A stretch of 64,000 bases of DNA from Eucommia ulmoides (lineage: Eukaryota; Streptophyta; Magnoliopsida; Garryales; Eucommiaceae): assembly GCA_016647705.1 (NCBI GenBank), contig CM028334.1:15050402-15114401 (forward strand), read 5' to 3'. The translations under genes and the position numbers were made by a program. The notes beneath the pieces were generated by a model. That model was not told the DNA's origin. It saw nothing but the letters and a program-made list of their open reading frames with translations, and did no database searches. Below are positions 33,244-46,127 of this stretch, one piece after another. The stretch's first letter is position 1. Each line of letters starts with the position of its first letter.

Positions 33244-34740
33244 AAATATAAATGAGGCATTAATTGGTGAATCTTGGATTTTCATAATGTAAGATGAGTT
33301 AGTTCAATTTGAACAGAACAAACTATGGTGTCTTGTTCCGAGATCGGATTTTTATCCAGTTATTGGTACTAAATGCGTTTTTAGAAATAAAAATGATGAA
33401 TCTGGTATGGTAATTAGAAACAACGCAAGATTAGTGGCATAGAGCTATAATCAAGATGAAAGAATTGATTATAATGAAACTTATGCTCCTATTGCTAGAC
33501 TAGAAGCAATTAGAATGCTACTCGCTTTTGCATGTTCACGTAATTTTAAACTATATCAAATTGATGTAAATAGTGCATTTCTAAATGGCTTTCTAGCTAA
33601 GGAAGTTTATGTGGAACAACTCTTGGGATTTGAAAGTGAGAAATTTTTCGATCACGTATTTGAACTTTGCAAGGCTTTGTATGGGCTCAAACAAGCTCCT
33701 AGAGCTTGGTATAAGAGACTTAGCCGATATTTGATCGAAAATGGTGTTCGAATGGGTATTTGTGATATAACTTTATTTGTAAAGCAAACTGATTTTGATA
33801 TACTATTAGTACAAGTATATGTTGATGATATTATTTTTGGATCTACTAATGAGGATCTTTACCAAGAGTTTGCTAAGATAATGCCAAGGTAGAATTTGAA
33901 ATGAGCATGATGGGGGAATTAAATTTCTTTCTTGGATTGCAAATGAAGCAAACCAAAGAAGGAATATTTATAAATCAAGCTAAATACACCAAGGAGCTGT
34001 TAAAGAAATATGACTTGGAAGACGCTAAAGAGTACAAAACTCCCATGGTAACGACTATGAGGATAGAAAAAAACGATACGGGCAAAAATGTTAATGGAAA
34101 AATGTATCGAGGTATGATTGGTAGCCTATTGTATTTAACTGCTAGTAGACCTGACATTATGTATAGTGTTTGTTTTTGTGCTAGATTTCAGTCTTGTCTT
34201 AAAGAATCGCACTTGACTGTGGTTAAGCGAATGTTTCGATACTTAAAGGGGACGACTAACTTAGGATTATGGTATCCTAGGGGGATTGATTTTAAATTGG
34301 TAAGTTACTCCGACGCTGATTTTCTCGGTTGCAAAGTTGAGCGAAAAAGCACAAGTGGATCATGTCATGTGTTAGGACATGCTTTGGTTTCTTGGTCAAG
34401 CAAGAAACAGAATTCAATAGCCTTATCCACTACTAAGGCTGAATATATGGCAGTTAGTAACTGTTGTACTCAAATTTTATATATTAAGTAACAGTTAAAT
34501 GACTTTGGAGTTTGTTTGGAGGAAGTCCCGATCTTTTGTGATAATAAAAGTGTTATTTGTCTAAGTAAGAATCCTACACAGCACTCATGAACTAAGCACA
34601 TAAAAATTAGACATCACTTTATTTGTGATCACATTCAGAAATGGGGTATTGTTATTGAGTATATTGATACCTCCGACCATCTTACTGATGTTTTTACCAA
34701 ACCACCAGCGGAATATCAGTTTGTGAAAATCATTCGCGGT
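33244..34740 (+). pseudogene. SIRE-like copia reverse transcriptase and RNase H
   Basis: RT is readable across stops at 33290 and 33440. It shows YKARLVA-like RLVA, IDVNSAFLNG, ALYGLKQAPRAWY and the catalytic YVDD at 33817-33828. A frameshift near 33890 joins the thumb and RNase H frame at 33901-34491. RNase H has YSDADFLG, TTKAEYMA and CDNKSVI, so its acidic residues are kept. TGA at 34588 interrupts the region before HIKIRHHFI. Confidence 0.92.
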
Positions 34741-35016
34741 TTAGGTATAGTTAGGCATAATGGTGTTTGCCTAGAATAGAAATATCATGTGTGTTCCCCC
34801 CTCCCTAAATTTTATTTTTGAAGATGACAAAGGGGGAGAATTAGCTGATATTTTATTAAAGGGGAGTTTATTTTGAAATTTGTGCTTTATTGATTATGTT
34901 TTATAATAATATCTTCATTATTATGTTTCAAAGAGTTTTAAAACCCGTCCTCGAATTCAGGGAGAGTGTGGTTATATTATTATTTTGAAGAAAACATCAA
35001 AGTTAATTGTCATTAT

Positions 35017-35031
35017 AAAAAAGGGGGAGAT
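35017..35031 (+). promoter_or_regulatory. Polypurine tract
   Basis: AAAAAAGGGGGAGAT directly abuts the 3' LTR start. It would prime plus-strand DNA synthesis. Confidence 0.9.
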
Positions 35032-37163
35032 TGTTGATCATAAGATTTTGATGGACAATTAAGTGTTGATATTTTGGTGGAACTAATGATTTAATTGAGT
35101 GTTTCAGTTAATTTGTTCCAGTGACGAAGATGTGATGAAAAATTATGAATGGATGTTAAATGATGATGACAAAGATGATGAATAATTAAGAATTTGAAGA
35201 AATTAGGAAAAATAATTCAGGTGAATTTCAACTCTTAATATCCCAATTAAAAACACACGGCACAAAAAAAATTTATTGTTTATGTGTGTTTTGATAAAAT
35301 GAAATTATTTGCTCCTATGTGTATTTGAAAAGAAATATTTATAATGGATTAAAATTGAATTTAAATATTTAGGGGAGCAAATTAAGAAAAGAAAATGGTT
35401 AAAGGGACGAAAATGTAAATAAGAATAAGTTAAAAACTAGTTAAGAAAAGAGATCCAGCATACATAAGTCGACTGGTAAGTAGACTAGACAAAGCAGACA
35501 AAACTCTCTGTATCTCTAAGTTGACAGGTAAGTCGACCGGTGAAGAGAAGATGAACTCTACGTATCTCTAAGTCGACAAGTAGGTCGACCGATGTAGATA
35601 AATCGAACCCTCTGAATCTCCAAGTCGACAGATAGGTTGACCGATGAATGCAGCAGCTTTGGCTTGACTACATCCTGAATCGAACGGTAGACTAGATGCG
35701 TAGTTTCAAGATATTGGAGGATTCCGAATTTATATCTAAATGTAGTCATTTTTTGTTGGGATTTGTGAGAGATTTCTGGGATTTTATGATATTTAAGATA
35801 TATTTCACCTATTATTTAAATATTACTGATTTGGTTCATTAAGTTTTAATGTTTCTCAATTTGGTGCATAAAATTGTTTCTATTCTAATTAATGGAGATT
35901 GAGAAATATTTGGGGGATTTAATTGAGAGATTTAAAAGATATAATTAAGTGAATTGAACCAAAATAAAGTCATAATGATATACAGGATCTAAGAGAGCAT
36001 TTAAGTGTCATGATACATGGGAACTACCCGTTAGAGAGCTGATTTATATCCCATATATATAGACCTGCATTTTTCATATATCATTAACAAGTAGAAGAAA
36101 GCTACAAGAGTTAAGATCATATTGAGTTGTTCTAAGAGATATCATTCTGATATTTTGTGATAGTTATTCTAAGAGACGATCTTGAGAATAATTGGTTATT
36201 AATTTTTGCTGCTACCGGATCTGAAGTAACATCGCTTTATTTATTTTTCGGTGGTTTCCGGGTGAGGTCTTTTCAATTACTTTCTATTGTGTATTGCTTG
36301 TTTAATTTTTGAAAATTGATCTTCAGAAATTGTTTCTGATTTTCATTAAAGAAAATATTTTATAAAAAAAAATTGAATCTGATTACGTGCTCAATTATTT
36401 GCTACCCATTTTTTTGTTTAAAATCAGATTTTCAATCTCACTCTTTTCAATCACTAGATTTGGGATATTGACCGAGTTTTAATTTATCTGAGATGGTAGA
36501 AGTTCTGAGTGAGATAATTTTTTTATCAATTTGTATTGGTGAGTGGTGTGACAGATTAAATACTGTTGGGGGTATTTAATCAAATGGTAGCCGGTTTCAG
36601 TCTCTTCCTGTAAAGAGATTGAGGTAGTAATTCTTCCTGGATAGAATTGAGATTGGGTGAATTTTATAACGGTTCAATCCTTATAGGGTAAAAGGATATT
36701 TAGAGTGTTGGTGAGGTTTTGATTCTTTTGCCTTTGTGTTAAAAAGGAATTAAGTTATTTTTTAGCTTGTAAAAAGTAGAGGTTCTTCCTTAACCTGTGA
36801 AAAGGATTTTGTAAAGGTTGATTATGAGCCTGTAAAATAATATTTGCGAGAGTTTGGTTCCTACCTTTAAAGGGATCTTGAGTATTAGTAGGTGTGACTC
36901 TCTGTGGGGCTAGGGGGACTGAATTAGCCAAGAGTAGCTTGGTGAACCAGTATAAATCTCTGGTGTGCTGCAATATTTAATTTGTTTATTTTTGCTATTT
37001 GGTGTACACCTAGTTGACTTTATAATTCCGCTGTGATATAAAGATAATAATTAATTTAAGATTTAAATTAATTATTTGATTTATTAAATATTTTATTCTG
37101 ATAAAATTTTAATTACCCATTTCACCCCCCTCTCCCCCTCCTGGGTATTCCACTATTCCAACA
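35032..37163 (+). repeat. 3' LTR of SIRE-like copia
   Basis: This 2,132-bp partner of 28475-30596 starts TGTTGATCATAAG. It lacks one GTCGAC word present in the 5' LTR (a short deletion near 35690). The two LTRs differ at several percent of positions by eye, so the insertion is not recent. Confidence 0.95.
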
Positions 37164-37168
37164 AGTAG
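37164..37168. repeat. Target-site duplication, right (AGTAG)
   Basis: This copy of AGTAG follows the 3' LTR end CCAACA and matches 28470-28474. Confidence 0.9.
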
Positions 37169-39790
37169 AATGTTATCAACATTCAACACTAGAAAACTTA
37201 CTGCTTTTCTATTCTATTAATAGTATACACATAAATTATTTGTATTTTGGAGGTAACCAAAATATTTGACCACCTCAACAAAATGAATGTTCTAAAGCCT
37301 ACTTAAGTCCATGGAATTTGTTGCCTGCATACATGTTGGCTTTCGCCCTCGGCCACAAAATCTTCTGGTTGATGCATGTAGATCTCTCCTGTGACCATCA
37401 TTCTCTCGCACACATCCACTTTGAAATTTTAATCTAGTTTCATTTGAAAATTTGTTTACACCCGACAAAAACTATTCCTTTAGGTAGATCTATCCAAATT
37501 CGATTAGTGTACATATAGCCTATTTATGTTTACCAGAATTGTTATCACCTACTAGCAGTATCTATTCTTAATCCTTATGTCTAAGAATCCTAGATATACA
37601 TTATGAGGAGTAGAGATTCTACTAGATCTATAAGGATCTTATGTACTCGACTCATTTACTACCGTGGGCTACATACTTTCAGTTTTTATGGCTTGTTTTG
37701 TGTCTACTACTTTTGCTAAACTATCTTCTACCCAGTGCTAAATTTTTAAGCAACTGATACTTTAAGAACTATGCATGTTTGGCAACAAACACTTTTTGTT
37801 CCTCTGAATGATAGAAATAAATCCTATAGTTTCCTCTAGAATACCTTACTAACCAACAAATGTTCTTACTAGTGTCTAACATGTCAGCCTCAAGCCTTTT
37901 CACATGAGCCCGAGAACCATAAATGCTAATATACTAGACTCAAATTTTTCCCATACCACATATGATATGGTGAAACCAACACGGATTTAGTAGGAATCTT
38001 ATTGAGTAAATGAGTTGTGATCATTCAGTTATATCCCCAAGATAATATGTGTAAATCAGTAGGATTCACCATTGATCTGACTGTATCTGATAGGGTCTAT
38101 TTTTTTCTTTTTGATACACTATTCAATTGTGGTGTGGCAGGAGGAGTCTGAAGTGATAGAATATTTCTCCCTGTTTGTTTCTCTAATTCACTTCTGAATT
38201 TAAAAAAAAAAATCAAAAGAATCAAACTTGTGTCTAATAAGATACACACACCAAAATTTCAAGTGATCGTAGGTAAAGACAAAAACTTAAGGAAATACAC
38301 CTTGAGTTGTGGAGTTTATGGGCCCACACATGTCAATTGTATCAACGGTTATTTCTCAATGTCCAATAAATGGTGACTTAGTTATCTTATCCACGAGACA
38401 AGATTAACAAGTTAGCAAGGGATCTAAACCCAGTGGGATAAAAAAGTCCATGGTTTACTATCTTGTTAATTCTCTTCTCACTAATATGACCTAATTTGAG
38501 ATGTTTTAAGTAGGTTCAATTTTCATCTTATGTAATTCTATTTGTTATACTTTTATTTTATATGTTGTTAATTTTACCTCAAATTCTAAAATATGCCCAC
38601 ACCAGTCTATTCAAAATTAAATTAATATTGCAAATAATATTTATTTAAAAAACCAAATATCCATATTGAATTAAACAAGAAATTGAAATCATATATATAA
38701 AGTCTAAAGGTATAAATATACAATCTCTCAATTTCAAAGCATATGATAGCGACAAGGCCAGGTAAAAGTTTCCCATGGATAATGCAACAATTCTTGCTTT
38801 ATTTCTCACAAGTAGCAGGGTCTCTCTTTTAATCAATATTTTACTTATCTTTAGACCATACATAGTATTACACACATTTGAACTAGAACCAGAGGCTAAA
38901 ATCTAATATAAAATAGAACATGTTATCGAACAACCAATAACAATAAGCAAATATGACATACCTTCTGAAAATTTGTCCTTGAAACCTAAAAACTAAGGAC
39001 AAATCCTTTCTTAGTGTCTATGTTGACCATTGTGAAAGTATTTATATACCCTTGTAATATTTCTTACATTTTTTTGGCTTTGTTTTTACTTTCAAATAAG
39101 AATTGGGTTATTCTCTTATTCTTCATTTATTTTAAGGTAGAAGGATATTTCCACTAGGAGCAACGATTCTTTACACTTTTTTAAGGTCTTGTTGATGGTA
39201 TTCAACATGTTAAGAAGACCAGAAAAAATCAATTTTAATTTGTTCATATTGAAGTTCACCACGAATTTATCAAATGAGTTAGGTAGCGACTATAGAATGA
39301 AATCTACATCCATGTTGTGGTCCAAAGATGACCCCAAACTTTTTAGTTCTTCAACCTATCTCATCATCCTAAAGATGTGGTTTCTCACCAATGATGTGGT
39401 TGACATCTTGGCCATGAAAATCTCATTTGAAAAGTTGCACCTAGCAATATAAATGTGGTCATCAAAGAGAAAATACAGACATTTCATAATTTCATATTAG
39501 TCGAACAACCGTTCAGAATTTTTCTGGAGTTCATTGCTCATCGATGCTAGCAAATGGAACTGAGCTTGTTTGTCATCATCTCCTCATTTTAGGATAGTCA
39601 CTTACTTCTCATCAATGTTGAACTCATAGGCTATGGTACTAGACCATTCAGAACAAAGTATAACTTGTGTGATGATAAAATAAGTTTTAATATCCTTCGT
39701 TGATCCGAGAAGTTGGATTTGGTTAAAGTATTTTTCTCAAGAGCATTTTTGTTGTCAAATTTGTTGGTTAAAATAAAATATATGTATGTG
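37169..39790 (-). pseudogene. Old copia gag, protease, integrase and RT start, minus strand
   Basis: Read on the minus strand from 39790 down, the order is normal for copia. Gag is at 39740-39180 (LKSLGSSLDHNMD, then LPNSFDKFVVNFNMNKLK). Protease is at 38875-38645 (ALSMGNFYLALSL, then ISISCLIQYGY). The integrase core end is at about 38170-37690 (DTVRSMVNPTDL, PYHMWYGK, TKSVCC). The start of RT is at about 37480-37320 (GEIYMHQPEDFVAEG). Stops and shifts are frequent. It resumes at 28469 beyond the SIRE-like insertion and is bounded on the right by the copia element at 39796. Confidence 0.85.
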
Positions 39791-39795
39791 ACGTC
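39791..39795. repeat. Target-site duplication, left (ACGTC)
   Basis: ACGTC precedes the LTR. The right copy at 46642-46646 reads ACATC, one base different. Confidence 0.8.
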
Positions 39796-40307
39796 TGTTA
39801 GGAAATTTTATTTCCTAATCTAATTTTTGGCAATTATTATTAATGTAATTATATTTGCTATTTAAATTTAATGGGTTAAAATTAAGTGATCAAATTAATT
39901 TTGGTAAGCTTATAAACTTCTCCAAAGAATGTGAGTTAAATGAGTAGATACCGAAAACTGTTAGGGTGATTAGGGGATTATAGGAACCCTAATCACACCA
40001 TATAAATAGGTAATGCTAGGATTATGATCCCCAATAGTACCAAATCGTCTTGACGGCTCACTTCTCCCCATCCGGAAGTGAATCGCAAATCCCATTGAAG
40101 AACTCCAGAGATTTGGTTGAGGAAGACCACATACCCTGCTCGATCCATGTTTTTCTCGGGATCGATTGTCACAAGATTCCGCATCAGAAGTCAATTGATC
40201 TGATGGATCTAGGTACATAATTTAAGTGTATATTAGAACTCTTGGTGATTTAACATGTTGATTAATGTGTTATAGATTTAGATCTATAGGGAATAAAAAT
40301 CCCAACA
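39796..40307 (+). repeat. 5' LTR of second copia element
   Basis: This 512-bp LTR starts TGTTAGGAAA and ends CCAACA. CACCATATAAATAG near 39996 is a likely TATA box. Its partner is 46128-46641. Confidence 0.95.
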
Positions 40308-40309
40308 AG

Positions 40310-40321
40310 TAGTATCGAAGC
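40310..40321 (+). promoter_or_regulatory. Primer-binding site, decayed Met-tRNA type
   Basis: TAGTATCGAAGC starts two bases after the LTR end and differs from TGGTATCAGAGC at three positions. Confidence 0.75.
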
Positions 40322-40557
40322 CTACTTCATGTAAAATCATTAGGGTTCTTGAATTTTTCAAGTTCGTAGAATTTTAGGGTTTATGTTTTCTCCATTAAAG
40401 TTTTCTTATTTGTGAAAATAGTGGAAGAAAACACTAACGTTTATTATATGTTTTGCATGATTTATATGATTTCTTGCTAAATATTATGAATTTAAACAAA
40501 GAAAAACCCTAAATTTTGAATTTTTGGGGTGTTTTTGCTACAAAAAATTTCAGATAT

Positions 40558-41290
40558 GAACCAGACCTGAACAGGTCAGTCAACTGATTGGTGCAAAGAG
40601 GGTTCGGACAATTTTGATAGGAGTCATATTTTGGACATAACTTTCTCGTACAAATTTAGATTGAGGTGATTTAAAATTATGTGAAAAGCTCAAAAATATA
40701 GATACAACTTTTATGTTTTTAGCTTTTCTAGAATCGGATTGCATCGAGGTTAAAATCGGGCTTCAAGTTATTGCATTCGAACAGTTTTAACACTTGTTCG
40801 TATTTTGGATATAACTTTCTAATACGAACTCTGATTGAGGTGATTCAAAATTGAGAACTACAACTTTTATCTTTTGAGTTTTACCAAAAGCGAATTGAAT
40901 CATAGTCAAAATTGGGATTAAAATCAGATCTGACTCTAGATTGATCGGTCAACCGACCCTTCATGGTCGACTGACTGATTTAGGATGCTATTTTTGGGTT
41001 CTGATCGATCAGTCAACCGATCCTTTTGGTCGGTCAACCGATCGATATAGGATGTCAAGGTTGCCCAATTTTGATCGTTCGAACCTTTTCAGTTGGTCGA
41101 CCGATTAATTCAGGATCCCAACCTTTTCTTGGGATGATCGATCAGTCGACTGGACCTTTATGGTCGATTAACCGATGGCTTCAGGACATTTCCGATCATT
41201 CCAATTTTAAGGACAAGTCGACCGATTGAATACCCAATGTCGTAAATTTTAGCTCGTTGCACAACATTCAATCAACGGACCATAAGGACG
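40558..41290. repeat. Degenerate TCGGTCAACCGA dyad repeats in leader
   Basis: At least eight words of the type GGTC(A/G)ACCGAT or GATCGGTCAACCGA recur about 25-60 bases apart. They are interleaved with ACAACTTTTAT-TTTT and GGATATAACTTTCT units that repeat at about 150-180 bases. The section lies between primer site and gag and is not coding. Confidence 0.75.
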
Positions 41291-41379
41291 GTCGACTAAC
41301 ATTATTTTATATCTTGATATAATTTTAAATTAAACAATATGTTACCAAAGTAATCTTTGTTGTGTAGTTTATTTTATTT

Positions 41380-41720
41380 TGGGATATTAAGATATAAATG
41401 TTTATTATTTATGCGAGCAATAGCCGGCTCAAAGGAAGATTATTGTTTGGCCAAATAATAAACATTGACGTCTATTGTTTATGCGAACTGTAACCGACCC
41501 AAAGGAAGGTTATTGTTTAACTAAAAAAATAGATATTGTTTGAGATTAGTATGATTATTATCTATCCAATCAATAATTGGCCTAAAGGAAGGTTATTGTT
41601 TGGTCAAATAATAAACATACATGTGAGAATAAATGTCTGATGATTATCAAGTTTCCATGTGAATAATAAGTCGGTCCAAAAAATGGCTTATTGTTTGACC
41701 GGACCTATTATCATCATTTG
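41380..41720. repeat. Tandem repeat, about 85 bases, four units
   Basis: Each unit has GGCC-AAAGGAAGGTTATTGTTTGG-CAAATAATAAACAT or a variant. It precedes gag in the second copia element. Confidence 0.75.
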
Positions 41721-41917
41721 ATTTCTGCACTGAGAGTACCAATTATAGCTAATTCTTTTGTCCAAAGATTAGAAATTAATATTGTGCTAGGTATCTTAAG
41801 ATGTGTCCCCAAATTTAGATTAATTGTTTATGTCTTATTTTATTATTTTATGACATGCTTATATGTTTGCTTGTTTATTTTATTTTTTGTTTAGTTACTA
41901 CTACTATTACTGTTAAC

Positions 41918-42680
41918 ATAAATTTCATTCCAGTGCTTAACGGCACAAAACTAAAAGATTAGAGAGAGAACATTTCAATTGTTCTCGACTGCGTGGATTT
42001 TGACTTTGCACTAAGAAAAGAAGAACCTTCACCTCTCACTGAAGAAAGTTCCCGTGAGGCAAAAAATAAATATAAGAGGTGGGACCATTCTAATCGCATA
42101 AATCTTATGATGATCCAACGCAGCGCTTTGAAAATATTCAGGGGCGGTATATCCGATGAGGTAACTGGTGAGACATTCCCTAAGGAAATAGAAAAACGTT
42201 TTGTAAAGAACAAAAAGGAAGAGACAAGTATGCTTTTAACTAATCTTATCTCGATAAAATATGAAGAAAAAGGGGAACGTAAGGGAGTACATTATGAAAA
42301 TGTCTAATGTCGCTTCGGAACTAAGGCACTAAAGTTAGAGCTGTCTAAGGACAAGCTCATGCATTTAGTACTTATTTATGTTCACAATACAGTGAGTTTA
42401 TGGTAAGTTATAATACTCTAAAGGATAAAAGGACTCTTAATGAGCTCATATCTGACTTTGTGTAAGAAGAAGAAAAAAATTAAGCTAGAAAGGGCAAAAA
42501 GTGCTTACTTAGACACTACTTCAAAGGGTAAGAAATGACAAAGAGATAAAGTTCTGGAAGCTGCAGTTGGAACACAATAGTCCAAATTGCCAAAAAATCA
42601 GGATCATGATTTTACCTCACCTGTTTCTTCTGCAAGAAAGCTGGACATATAAAAATGGAATGTTCTAAGTACGTCGCATG
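41918..42680 (+). pseudogene. Second copia gag
   Basis: Readable from VLNGTKLKD near 41934. A TAG stands in the region where Trp is usual. An open frame follows at 41993-42307 (MDFDFALRKEEPSP, HSNRINLMMIQRSALK, IEKRFVKNKKEE). After a shift near 42295 the remaining gag is in pieces. The CCHC zinc knuckle at 42622-42663 (CFFC-x4-H-x4-C) is intact. The frame ends before a degraded protease. Confidence 0.88.
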
Positions 42681-44400
42681 GTGTGTAAAGAAGAGTATGC
42701 TTCTCACTCTGGTTTGTTCTGAGATTAATTTAGCTTCTTTACCTAGTCGCACTTGATGGGTAGTTTCTGGTACTACTACTCAAATAAGTATGTCTATGCA
42801 GGGTTGCCTGTGGAGCCAAAAGTTAATTGATGCTGAAAGATGCATCTATGTGGGCATTGATAAAACATTTGTTATTGAGACAATAGAGACATTTAGAATA
42901 TCCTTGAAGATTGGTTACTTTTTGGATTTGAAAGACTCATATGTAATACCATCATTTAGATAGTATTTGATTTCTATTTCTACTTTGGACAAATTTGATT
43001 TTTCTTGTTCATTTAGAAATAATAACCTCAGTCTTTTTCGAGATTCAAATATTATTGCAACTGATTCTTTAATTTATAATCTATAGATGTTGGATACTAT
43101 TGCTTCACATAATGAAACCTTACAGATAACTAATTGTGGTACAAAACGCAAATTAGCTAACGGGAATTTCGCCATACTTTGGCACAATTAGCGTCTAGGA
43201 CATATCTCTAAACAGATAATAGAGCTAATTGTTTCTGACAGAATTCTTGATCTCCTTAATTTAACAAATTTCAAAGTTTGTATGGAATGAGTAAAGGAGA
43301 AACAAACAAACATAAGGAAATTGGGTGCCAATAAGAGTTTCAGTGTCATAAAACTAATACATACTGCGAACCATTCCCTAAGGCATCTTGGAATGGGCAA
43401 CAGTATTTTATTACATTCATAGACGACTACTCTCATTAAGGGTACCTATATTTAATTCATGAGAAGTCTCAATCATTGGACGTGCTTAAGTCTTTCAAGT
43501 TGAAGTTAAACTTTAACTTGGAAAGAAAATTAAGACTGTTAAATTGGACCATGGTAAATATCACAGGATATTTGACGAATCAGGAAAACAACGTCTAGGA
43601 CCTTTTGCTAAATTCCTAGAAAATGTGAAATCGTCCCAAAGTACATCAAATCGGGCAAACCTGGCATGAACCGTATTGCTGAGAGATGAAATAGAATGCT
43701 TAAGGACATAGTAAGAAGTATGATAATTCATTCTTTTTTACCAGAATCTCTTTGGAGAGAAGCACTTAAGACTGCAGCATATATCCTAAAAATGATACCA
43801 AATAAAGCGGTAGCTATGAACGGTAGTTAGGCGTAAAGCCTAGCATAAGGCATTTACACGTTTAGGGTTGTCCAGCTGAAAAATGGTCTCAAGAATAGTT
43901 AGTTGCTACTTTGTTGGGTATACTGAACTGTCAAGAGGATTTAAGTTTTACGATTCCACATCAAGATCCTTCTTTGAAATAGGAAATGCGAGATTCCTTG
44001 AGGGTGTTGAGTTTGAGGGGGAAAGAAACATAAGGAATGTTTTCTTTGAAGAAGAATCTGCCATTGACGATAATCAGGTCTCCGTACCTATTGTTGTTCA
44101 AGACAATTTTTTCTTTGAAGAGGAACATGTTATTAACGGTGATTAGGTCTCTATACCTATTGTTGTTCAAGACACTATTTCGGCTCTAGATAACGATGTT
44201 CAGGCTTAGGATCCTATTCCTGACATTATTCCAGATCAAGACAACAATGAAATTCTTCCTCAAACACAATCTATAGAACAAACTCAACGGCCTCAAGAAG
44301 TGTCATTAAGGAGATCCACTATGAATAGAAGAAGTGTGATTTCAAATGAATATATCATCTTTCTCCAAGAACATGAGGACGTTAGTTTGATAGAGGACGA
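42681..44400 (+). pseudogene. Second copia protease and integrase, degraded
   Basis: The protease is barely visible (42820-42960). Integrase is recognisable at RLGHISKQII (about 43190) and in the stretch ending PNKAVA (43660-43820). A stop replaces a residue of the catalytic E motif region (IAER then TGA). Frames change at least five times. The acidic linker at 43883-44290 contains a 57-65 base internal duplication (EEE, GTCTC-GTACCTATTGTTGTTCAAGAC) seen twice. Confidence 0.8.
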
Positions 44401-44429
44401 CCCAATCAACTTTTATCAAGCCATGCACA

Positions 44430-45690
44430 ATTCTAACTCTAAAAAATAGATCAATGTCATGGAGGATGAGTTGAAGTCTATGAAAGATAATGACGTTTGG
44501 GATCTCATCAAGTTACTCGAAGGTGCGAAGCCCATTAGTCGTAAATGGATATTTAAAACCAAGAGGAATTTGAAGGGTAACATTGAGAGATATAAAGCTC
44601 GTCTAGTTTCCAAATGCTTTACTTAAAAGGAAGGCATAAACTATAAATAGACATTCTCTACGGTATCTTTGAAAGACTCTTTTAGAATTATAATGTCGCT
44701 AGTGGCTCATTTTGATTTAGAGCTACATCAGATGGATGTCAAGACTGTTTTTCTCAATAGAAACATTGACGAGACGATCTATATGGTACAACTAGAAAAC
44801 TTTGTATCGGGAGATCCAAAGTCCATGGTCTGTAAATTGAAGAAATCCATCTATGGTTTCAAACAGGCTTTCTGTCAATGGTATCACAAGTTTCATCAAG
44901 TCATCATTTCATACGGTTTTGCGGTAAATATCGTTGATGATTATAGATATCACAAGTTCAGTGGGAGTTAATATATCTTCCCAATATTATATGTCGATGA
45001 CATTCTGCTCACTAGCAACGATATAGACTTATTGCACGAACCAAAAAATTTCTGACAAAGAAATTCGAGATGAAAGATCTTGGTGATGCCTCTTTTGTAT
45101 TAGGTACCCAGATATTGAGAGATCGCTCTCGAGGTATCCTTGGGTTGTCATAAAAGGGCTATATCAATAAGGTTTTGAGTAGATTCGGCATGAAATACAG
45201 TAAACTAGGAGATACACTTTGTCGCCAAATGAGATAAGTCTAGTCTCACTCAATGCCCCAAGAATGAGTTGGAAAAGAAAGAGATATAGAAGATTCCTTA
45301 TGCGTCGGCAGTGGGGAGTCTTGTGTACGCTCTAGTATGTACGCGTCCGAATTTAGTGTTCATATTTGGAATGTTGGAAAATACTTAAGTGACCCTGGAA
45401 TGGATCGTTGGAAACCAGCCAAACAGGTTATAAGTTTTTACAAAAAACATAAAATTACATGCTCATTTATCGGAAGACAGATCATTTGGAGATCATTGGG
45501 TATTCTGATTTCAATCATGTTTTTAGTTGCTAAAAAAAGAATTCAAAGTAGGATTATATCTATAGAACATATGGAAACAAACTCCATGATTGCAGATCCA
45601 CTCACTAAAGGTTTGCTACCTAAAGTATTTCATGAGCACACTGCTCGTATAGGTGTGGTTTTATCTGATGATATGTTGGTTTAGTGAGAG
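44430..45690 (+). pseudogene. Second copia RT with RNase H core deleted
   Basis: RT motifs are present: RKWIFKTKRN, HQMDVKTVFLN, KKSIYGFKQAF and YVDD at 44990-45001. The region after RT reaches GMDRWKPAKQVI (45396) and then breaks inside the RNase H start at about 45505. It resumes at the C-terminal tail SIEHMETNSMIADPLTKG (45565 on). The DSDF, TTEAEY and CDN acidic motifs between them are missing, so an internal deletion of some hundreds of bases removed the RNase H active site. Confidence 0.85.
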
Positions 45691-46116
45691 TTTGTGTTTG
45701 TTAAATGTTCTTTTATTAGATACGTATATTTGATTTTTGCAGAATAAAATTGATTGATTAAATTTTTATTTACTCTGAATGTGTTCTTTCTAATTGTAGT
45801 TTAACATAAGAATAGAAAGACTAAGGATGATCTCACTAAAGATTAAAGTTGGATCAGTTGGAAATAGCCATGTCTGATATCACAATGCATGTAATTTCCA
45901 TGCTACTCATCCATATTTGATCTATGTCATTAAGTGTATTGGTATGGTGATCATTATGGTTTAGTTATGATTGTATTATGATATAAGCTGCAATAATTCA
46001 ATTACTAGTATATGAGATGGATCAGATTGCTTAAGGAGAAATATAAGGATAAATAACATACAAATGCGCGCCTAAGAAATTTTGTATTATAATTATTTCA
46101 GGGATAATATGTAGCC

Positions 46117-46127
46117 CAAGTGAGAGA
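46117..46127 (+). promoter_or_regulatory. Polypurine tract, decayed
   Basis: AAGTGAGAGAT ends at the LTR start. A G-to-A change has weakened the purine-rich GGGAGA seen in related copia elements, although it is still all purine except two bases. Confidence 0.7.

Noticed and set aside
41993..42307. Independent 104-aa host gene
   Set aside because: The frame is copia gag with typical motifs and lies between LTRs with a target duplication.
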